A stretch of DNA of 64,000 nt, taken from NCBI GenBank assembly GCA_024138015.1, contig JAMXBB010000007.1:69390678-69454677 (forward strand), given 5' to 3'. The translations under genes and the position numbers were made by a program. Numbering within the stretch: position 1 is the first letter of the stretch; every line of letters begins with the position of its first letter. The stretch comes from Lumnitzera littorea. Lineage: Eukaryota; Streptophyta; Magnoliopsida; Myrtales; Combretaceae. This document shows, piece after piece, positions 58,460 to 64,000 of the stretch. The notes below the pieces were generated by a model. That model did no database searches. It saw nothing but the letters and a program-made list of their open reading frames with translations, and was not told where the DNA came from.

Positions 58460-60010
58460 CTCCATGCACACCCCCCTCCCCCAAAATCTAGATTGGGGGC
58501 TGGACTTAGCCTGAAATCAGCTTGGATCCGCCAAGTCAAAGGTCTGGTCTCTCTTGAATCGAGACTGGCCTGACTTAAGCTGGTTTTCGGCCAGTTCGAT
58601 GGTTTAATGGATTGGTTTTTAACTTGTGAACTATCCAATTTTTATTTATTTTATAATTGGAAAAAAAATATTCTTTTATGTTTATTGTTTATTTGAAGAA
58701 AAAAAAAAACCATTAATAAGTCACAACAATTTAAAATTTTGACTATTTTACTCTATTAATTGTTAAGTATTAAGATTAATAATTCGTATTTTATGAATTG
58801 TTGGGTATGATATTAATAATTTATATTTTTAATAATACATAATTATTATTTTATGTCTATAATTGGTAAATTGAGTAAGTAAACCTTTTTTTATAAGCAA
58901 TATCTTAAAAAAACCTCATCAATATAATCAATGCGAGACTTGATTTGTAATGGATAATGCTTATTATACTCTTTTATTATTTTAGAAGAAACTTCAGAAA
59001 ATAATATAATGTATGTAACAGTTAGATTGATATTGTTAAGAGAATATCATCTATCTAATATTTATAATACACTAGATATTTTATATATAGCATAAATATA
59101 TTTCTTATGATTTTTAATGATATTAAATTATAAATACATTTGCATTTTTATAAATCATTAAAATATATTATTTACAAAAGTAGTTGCTCTTTAAAAAATT
59201 AAATAATATTGTATAAAACTTATGATATTTTATGCTCTGAACTTTTTTAGTAGGTTTTTTTTATTCGAAAAACTCTTTTGGCGGTTAAAATAATATATTT
59301 TGCACCATAACTATCTATTTTTATTAATATTAAAATATATAGGTTTTAATAATTTTTTTTATAAACCCATATATATTATTCGATCTCAAGATCAACTTTT
59401 AAATATAAATTTTAATTTTATTTATATTTTAATTAAAAAATACTTAAATTTAATTTATAAAAAACTTTTTTTTATTTTTAAAATTTTTGAATCAGAACCA
59501 ATAAATTGAACCGTCAGTTTCTTGCTGGTTCGATGAGTCGAACACATTGAACTACGCCGATCCACCAAACCAAGCAAGTCAAGCTATGGTTCATGCATGT
59601 GACTCACAGGTCCAAACTTATTCCGGTCCGGTTTACAAGTAGAGCTTGACCCCTCCCAAAGTCTAACCGTTGGCTTCCGATTGCATGCAAGGNTTCAATT
59701 TCACTTAATATTTTAATTAAAAAGAATACTTAAATTTAATTTATAAAATACTTTTTTTTATTTTTTATTTTTTTTAATTTTTCAATTGGAATTGACGGAT
59801 TGAACTATCGATTCTTTCTACCTAACTTAAATTCGTCAATTTGATAGATTTAATATATTGAACCGCATCAACTCATCAAACTTGACAAATTAAGCTACGG
59901 TTTAAACTTATGACTCATAAGTTCGAACTGGTTCAATAAACTACCAAACCGATTCGAGTCTAGTTCACAGGTTGAACTCTACCCTTCCCTAGGTCTACCC
60001 CCATCTAAAG
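58460..60010. repeat. Possible non-autonomous DNA element with an internal tandem duplication
   Basis: The left edge (GGGCTGGACTTAGCCTG, GGCCAGTTCGATGG) is loosely inverted relative to the right edge (CGAACTGGTTCAATAAAC, GGTTGAACTCTACCC), with an AT-rich middle, as in some plant MITEs. The right part is duplicated: about 59445-59690 and 59710-60000 share the order TTAAATTTAATTTATAAAA, a T-rich run, a CGATT/GGTTCGA segment, ATGACTCA..AGGTCC-type wording and a final TAGGTCT/AAGTCT. Base 59693 is 'n' at the junction. The element type and termini are uncertain. Confidence 0.35.
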
Positions 60011-60992
60011 GTGTACCTAAATTGCATTGCTTCATCTAGCAAACCATCTCAATCGTGCTTCCCTCATTCTTGAAAAGTGGTCGTTTCTAGAAGCCACCAT
60101 CAGACAGCAAAATTTACTGATATCTGCAAATAAGCATAGGCAACCATATTTGCAACGTTGAGATCCTGTAAAAGCAAAGTTTCACTGCACATGATGTCAA
60201 GAGGAAAAGCTATTTCCTCCTTGGCCTGTTTCCTCATCTCCTTAGGTGGACAGAAATCCAAGAGATCAATGCCAGAGTTTTTAACTCCAGAAAGATGAGA
60301 CCTCCAGGAAAAATACATCCGAGAAAGGCAAGCGGATTCACATTATATTTCTGCAAGAAATTGAGACTACACAAAATTTATGGACAGACTCCTCAATGAA
60401 AAATATTACAAGTGAGACTTGCCAGCCCGTTTGCATGTACATTACTTCCTTTAGAACTTCCTAATGCTATACACTATTACAATGCACATCCCAACACTTT
60501 TTCTCCCGTTGAACCGACACCCGCTTTCTGCACATCTTTGGGATCATTTCAGGGATGCGAGACAATGCCATTCCATCTGAATGGCATAAATAACAGAACG
60601 AGATTATTCGTTCAGGATGCCATTAGCACTGTACTGAGGTTATAACTGCATCCTCGCAATACTTAATCGAGAATTTCCTAGCTTGGGACTATCACATGAT
60701 AATCTGTAAGAAGGGCATAACAAATGCAAGAGTAAGAACATCTAGAGTAGCAACATGTACAGATGAGTAGCATAGAGAAATTGGCAAATCTGTTTCAATT
60801 ACCATGTGAGCTGTGTCTTTCCAAGTATGGATCATGTAATTACCAATTCCAATATTACGGGTGAATGCTGCCAAACCGCCAATGCAAATCTAGTTCAAAT
60901 AGGCGATGAAGATTCAGCATTAGAAGGCATCTACTTCAAACTCAATTTCAGGAATATTTTAGTTGGTGAGTAATATTCCGAGCATGCAGGAA
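60011..60992 (-). other. Probable 3' UTR or flank of the CRM gene
   Basis: About 1 kb of moderate GC content with no repeat character, directly downstream (minus strand) of the CRM gene stop at 60993. The minus frame 60100-60318 (72 codons) and plus frame 60412-60645 (77 codons) have no recognised domain. The unique-looking composition suggests transcribed 3' sequence, but a small unrelated gene cannot be excluded. Confidence 0.35.
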
Positions 60993-63991
60993 TTAAGCGT
61001 GCCCTTCAACAATATTCTCGTCATTATAATTGGCAACATCCTCAGGTTCAATGTCTTGCACTTCAAGATATGCCTCCTCCCCTTCATCCTGGTTTAGAAA
61101 GGTAAACAGAAATTACTATTGAAATTCCATGATCACATATAAGGAAGAAATTCCAAGAATATTAAACTTAGAAATTTAGAATTAGGGTGTGTCCGTGCAT
61201 GCTTGTGCACAAGAGAGAGATAGAGAGAGAGAGAGAGATGTTATAATGGGGCACACACGCAATGTCACTTTTTCTTTTAAAGTTTGATATAAGAGATGTT
61301 TCTGGGTAGAAATGGCAGCTAGCCGATTCAGTTTCAACAGATTTATGTCTAGGAAGAATAGGTTACGGATTCCCATAACCTAGAACCAGGATTCACAAGG
61401 CATGAATCAGAACTGTCCATGCAGGCTGGCATGCAGTCATCAAAGGAACAATTGATGCAACTGCAAATACCTTGACTATAGTATCAATTGAAGAGTGGGC
61501 CTTGTAGAGGGCAAGAGTTTTCTTGTCATCAATCTCCTTGTCATTATTCCTCATTTCTTCCTGTGGAAATACGAACAAAACATTGACTAACCAATTCCAA
61601 CATTTTGTTAGTTAACAAATACAATATAACAATAAACAGAAAAGAAAATGGTCCTACAAGGTCAGACTTAAGCAATCCGATCCTCTCCTGTAAGTCCAAT
61701 ATATGATGCTTAAGAGCCTGCAGGAAAGGGAGAAACAAAAAAAAAAAAAACAGAGGAGCAGCCAATATCTCATTGTTACAACAGGCTTCATTGATAACTG
61801 AAATACATAATCTGGGTATTTTTGATTTTACCTCTCGTCTTTGAAGTTCAATTGACCTAGCTAATGCTTGTTGACGGGTCAACAAATTTCTGGGCCTTAT
61901 CTGATGTGGACGCTGGTAATTCTTCCCACGATAGACTATAATGCAATAGCCTTTGGGAGTTTTGTCTAAAGATACAAGCACCCCTCCACTCTCTGCCTCC
62001 AAAGAGATTGCAAGATGCTTCACCTGTGCGAAGCTTTTTCCTCTTACCATCAATTTTACCAGTTCTCGGTACTTCCAATGCAAGTGCATATTCTCTACTG
62101 TACCATCAAATACCCCTCTCCTTCCTAAATTTACAAAGCAAAGGGAAAACAAGGTGTGTAAAAGAAGCCTCTTCAATTCAGACTTTTAAGTTTATTTGAC
62201 TCTAGGCTCAAAGTGATTGTTCTTACCAACAAGCAGGAAGGGCTTCATACTTAGACCAATCTTACGAAATTGAAATCTCTCCTCATCAGTTATAGTTTCT
62301 AAGTCAGTTGGGATGTCTGCAGGCTTTAAATGCTCTTGAACCTTGGCCAGAGCACGCTCAGCCTTTCTGACCTTACGTTTTGCCTTTCAAGAAGAATAGT
62401 TGGTAATCAAGATATTGACTTTGTAAAAGATGATTTACTTAATCCAGAGTGCTATAGTGCAAATCAACCAGTAGAGCAAAGTGATGTGACTCACCAAAGC
62501 AAGTTTCTTCTCCAAATATCTCACAAGAGAAGCTCGTTTATTGAGGGATTCCTCCCTCAGCATTTCTTCAACATCTTTGCTGCTTCGTTCAGTTGCCCAC
62601 CGAGAGGTTGCAGCAACAGTTTCAGTGAGAGTTCCAGCAACGAGTGGGATCTTAGAAGTCCTGAGTTTTGAACCTACCATTGTTGATGCCATCTGGCGTG
62701 CTTGCTCTTCTTCATTCTGTTCAATATCTTTCATTTTCTCTCTTTCTTTTAGTACCTCTACAACCTTAGGAGGCAGGAAATCATTGCCTCTGTAGAAAAC
62801 AATATACTCCTTGTTTCTGGAGAGTAGTGTTCCACCTGTTAGCATCTGCATGCAGAATTTAGGATCAATATATATCTTTTGCTTTGTAGTTTAACAATAA
62901 GTCTTTGGCAACAAAGAAAGGTAGGAGAAAGCTGTTTTATAAATCAGAAGAACTAGATAACAGCTGATATTTATCACCTTGCATATTGATGCGAAGTAAA
63001 AAGCTCAGATTAAACAGTTCTAATTTCTTATTTCAGTAAATGGAGTCAAGTAATGTTTTGGCAATCCCAGTTGACAGATCTACTGGGATTAGGAAGAGAG
63101 ACAAAGTCTGCTCTTTATTCAAGACGATTAGAATCTGGCTGGAGCAAGCAGAGCAGTGGAAATGGCCAGCATCCACATTTCCTAATTCCTATATGGGCGT
63201 CCTAAACTCCTAATGGCATTGCTCTTGATTTGTTTACTTGGACTGCTACACAAATGGCACCTTTCTCTCTGGTTGGATACATAGTTTTCAGAAGTGTATG
63301 GCACAAGACAATTTATATTTTTCTAGGAAATTGGGATGTGCTCTCAAAGGTTACCCAAAAAAATGGATGGCTGTCCCCAGCTGCCTCACAACTCAAGACA
63401 AGATAGAACAATGGGAATATTTCAACTAATTTTGTTTCATTTGCTGGTTGTATAGAAAGAGTAGAGACGGTTTATTCTCCACTGGTGACTACTACAAAGG
63501 AATCTGGAGTGACCTTGCCAAATTGGATGTACGATGTGCTCGAATGGATTGTTCTCTGTAGAATGGTATTGATGCTTCATCGCTGATACAATAGAACAAT
63601 AAGAAAATACACTGGCTCCCATCTGATGGTGGTTCGACCGTTGCAATTAGAAGAATTGCCAAAAAATAGCCAAAGATAAAGGATATATAATAACATATAT
63701 TCTCTTCATAATGCAATTTTACTAGCAGAACCCAAACGGCACATAGAGAAGTTCGACTAGCCAGTTTTGCAAGTTCTATCGTTTGCTATAGCATAGAGTC
63801 CTAAAAAGAGGGACACCAACTTATTGATTAAGAAGGCTTTCAAATGAGAGGAGGCCAGACCTTGAGTTCTTCTGCCATCCTTTCATTGCAAGTATTTGCT
63901 ATGCTGCGTTTTATGGCTATTTTTGCAATAGCACTTCTTTCCCAAAGCTTTACCATTGCCTTTGCCAGGCCATGCAGCTTTTTACTCCTCC
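60993..63991 (-). CDS. CFM3: CRM-domain organelle RNA-splicing factor, CFM3-like (last 7 exons; 5' end off window)
   Basis: CRM (chloroplast RNA splicing and ribosome maturation) proteins bind group II intron RNA and promote its splicing in plastids, in some cases mitochondria. Minus-strand exons: 63991-63861, 62845-62495, 62383-62227, 62124-61832, 61717-61658, 61560-61471, 61088-60993. All introns are GT..AG and phases join; about 392 codons are in the window. One CRM domain spans LHGLAKAMVKLWERSAIAKI to MLTGGTLLSRNKEY and VFYRGNDFLPP. After a linker (VAGTLTETVAATSRWATE, YLEKKLALAKRKVRKAERAL) comes another CRM domain, LVGRRGVFDGTVENMHLHWK to GGVLVSLDK and IVYRGKNYQRP. The acidic C-terminus ends DENIVEGHA. 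Assignment to CFM3 rather than CFM2 rests on remembered linker and C-terminal similarity. Confidence 0.88.
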
Positions 63992-64000
63992 CTGTAATGT

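Noticed and set aside
61856..62078. Alternative minus-strand frame (61857-62078) and the plus frames at 61953-62199
   Set aside because: They overlap the CRM exon 62124-61832, whose frame matches the CRM domain across neighbouring exons.

Overview
The window looks like nuclear DNA of a flowering plant, most likely a eudicot. It is AT-rich, carries three intron-rich genes of plant type (GT..AG introns, organelle-targeted families), and is otherwise mostly degraded LTR retrotransposons of plant lineages (Ty3/gypsy Tat-like and a chromodomain element, plus Ty1/copia and LINE debris). One 'n' marks an unresolved base at 59693. I see no rRNA, tRNA, CRISPR array or bacterial-type operon.

Left third (1-33.2 kb): repeats only. 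A minus-strand Ty3/gypsy fragment (about 1.66-5.1 kb; LTR, gag, protease, start of RT) abuts an LTR-like repeat with a second copy at 41-43 kb. Next comes a three-level nest: a copia-like solo LTR (5845-26622) is split by a minus-strand Tat-like element (6607-25801), whose 3' LTR is split by a plus-strand Tat-like element (8840-17538). Candidate 5-bp target duplications, each with one mismatch, support every level. Both Tat-like elements carry hairpin-bearing tandem arrays just upstream of their 3' LTR, and I recognise no RT or integrase in either. A solo LTR of the outer family lies at 27849-29937.

Right half: (i) a complete 8-exon plus-strand gene for a mitochondrial-type RecA (33620-37027, 417 aa); (ii) a 7-exon plus-strand alpha/beta hydrolase gene (44086-57055, 317 aa), whose sixth intron holds a full-length chromodomain Ty3/gypsy element (50941-56570, TSD GTATG) between the exons carrying the nucleophile and those carrying the Asp/His of the triad; (iii) the last seven exons of a minus-strand CRM-domain organelle RNA-splicing factor, CFM3-like (60993-63991), convergent with the hydrolase and running off the right edge. 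Between them lie a LINE fragment (38-38.9 kb), the second LTR-like repeat copy (41.4-43.1 kb) and a possible DNA element with a tandem duplication (58.5-60.0 kb).

The three genes do not form an operon or an obvious pathway. RecA and the CRM protein both act on organelle nucleic acids by family knowledge, but I see nothing in the sequence linking their expression. No wholly new system is evident; the best leads are the hairpin tandem arrays and the retroelement-split hydrolase gene.
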